From NCBI RefSeq assembly GCF_023053635.1, contig NC_086182.1, forward strand, positions 2,617,001 to 2,681,000: DNA of 64,000 bases, in the 5' to 3' direction. A model generated the notes under the pieces. It worked only from the letters and a program-made list of their open reading frames with translations, did not search any database and was not told the DNA's origin. Shown here piece after piece: positions 63,101 to 64,000 of this stretch; position 1 is the first letter of the stretch, and the number at the start of each line of letters is the position of its first letter. Position numbers and translations under genes: made by a program. The DNA comes from Elgaria multicarinata webbii (lineage: Eukaryota; Chordata; Lepidosauria; Squamata; Anguidae).

Positions 63101-64000
63101 CTCGGAAAGGCCTTGGCTCACCTCCAGAAGGTTGCGTCAGTGTGACAAGCGTTGCTCCATGCGTGTTTCGGAAGTGTGTTTTTGTTTTTGTCTCTCAGAA
63201 CTGCCTCTGAGTCACTGGTATTTTGCCCCAGGGACATTCGGAGCAAGGGGTGCCAGAGGAAAGTAGGCGAGGACCTGAGACAGCCCGTCGATGGGCCTCT
63301 CAGCTTTGGAGTGATGGGGGGGAGGGTGTACCCTCAGTTCTCGTCCCCACTCTCTTTCCCCACCCTCCCTTCTGTCCTGAGGTCACCCTCTTCCCCCAGC
63401 GTGAAGTCTCAGCCCTGTGGAAACATGTCCGTTTGACTTCATTCTGGAAGATCAGAACACCAAGAGATGCGGATTCTAACACAGGATCTGCTGGCCAGTC
63501 TAAGAGCCCTGCCCCCTTGGGTACCAGAAAGTGGCCACAACATTCCAGAAAATTCCACACTGGAAAGTGGTTTCAAAATTCTAGAGGCACAACATGTGTC
63601 CAAGCAGGGCCAGTTCCAGGTTTTTGAGGGCCCTCGGGCAAGATGCCCACCATGGGGGCCTTCCACCAGCAGTTGCATCTATATCTTCTCACCCCCACTG
63701 TCACCAGGGGCATTTGCTACCCTTGGCTTGCTCGATATTCAAAGAGTCAGTAGAAAATAGGCCGTGACATCTGCTGCTGCTCCTTCTCACCAGCACTGTT
63801 GTCTGGGACGGAGTGAGAGCTAAGGTGAACAAGCAGGTGGCAATGCAAAGGAGGAGGAGGAGGAGGAACTCCACAGTCTCTTCTGCTGGGGGTGTCAGCC
63901 CTTGGTGGGTGCCCATCCCTGCCTACCTGTGATGCCGCCTCCGTGTCTAAGTTGTGGTGAATTTGGAGAAGATGAGATGGTTTCATTTTCTGACAGACTC
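60116..64000. other. Intergenic, no gene supported
   Basis: 3.9 kb. A MIR-like phrase (AGCCAGGTCTCCTCTATCAG, CTTGACCACCATG) lies at 60880-60935 after a TGTTGTTGTCGTCGTCGTC run. (AGG)n is at 63851-63869. Several frames of 100-150 codons lack any family resemblance and overlap one another in opposite frames. Confidence 0.4.

Noticed and set aside
59207-63986. Several frames of 90-180 codons on both strands as possible exons
   Set aside because: They overlap each other in opposing frames, show no domain I recognise and lack consistent splice-site framing.
1-64000. Search for LTR or retrovirus-like elements
   Set aside because: No paired long terminal repeats and no gag, protease, integrase or envelope-like frame recognised; all RT-like frames here are LINE type (BovB, CR1, L2, with L1 by its C-terminal end).

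Overview
This is vertebrate nuclear DNA, most likely from a squamate reptile (a lizard). The basis is two spliced genes whose proteins match amniote orthologs almost residue for residue, a BovB (RTE) LINE, many CR1 and L2 LINE pieces, one L1 piece, tRNA-derived and MIR-like SINEs, and many hAT-like and 3-bp-target-site foldback elements. Species cannot be fixed by eye. No prokaryotic feature, CRISPR array, rRNA gene or tRNA gene is visible, and I recognise no LTR or retrovirus-like element.

Layout: 1-3.15 kb is intergenic, with a decayed CR1 and a 5'-truncated BovB that abuts a CpG island. 3.55-15.3 kb is SNRNP27 (+ strand, six coding exons, 156 aa), the tri-snRNP 27K protein. 15.3-19.4 kb is intergenic with small DNA-transposon remnants. 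19.4-35.05 kb is MXD1 (+ strand, six coding exons, 223 aa), a MAX-binding bHLH-zipper repressor. MXD1 has a CCAAT-rich CpG promoter and a 3' UTR of about 4.6 kb free of recognisable repeats. SNRNP27 followed by MXD1 on the same strand is the order I recall from human 2p13. 35-64 kb has no gene I can support and holds nested LINEs and cut-and-paste elements.

The two genes act separately: SNRNP27 in the spliceosome, MXD1 in E-box repression opposing MYC. The most interesting points are a GC-AG intron in SNRNP27 followed by an intron with a weak GT donor (the encoded protein itself influences 5' splice-site choice); a hAT element with a perfect 8-bp target duplication that carries about 180 bp of L2 sequence matching the flank of a second, inverted copy 10 kb away; three copies of one L2 family, one with a 478-codon uninterrupted reverse-transcriptase frame; and large foldback elements nested in CR1. 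Exon boundaries come from codon-level continuity with the known proteins plus splice dinucleotides. Repeat ends are approximate unless a target-site duplication is given.
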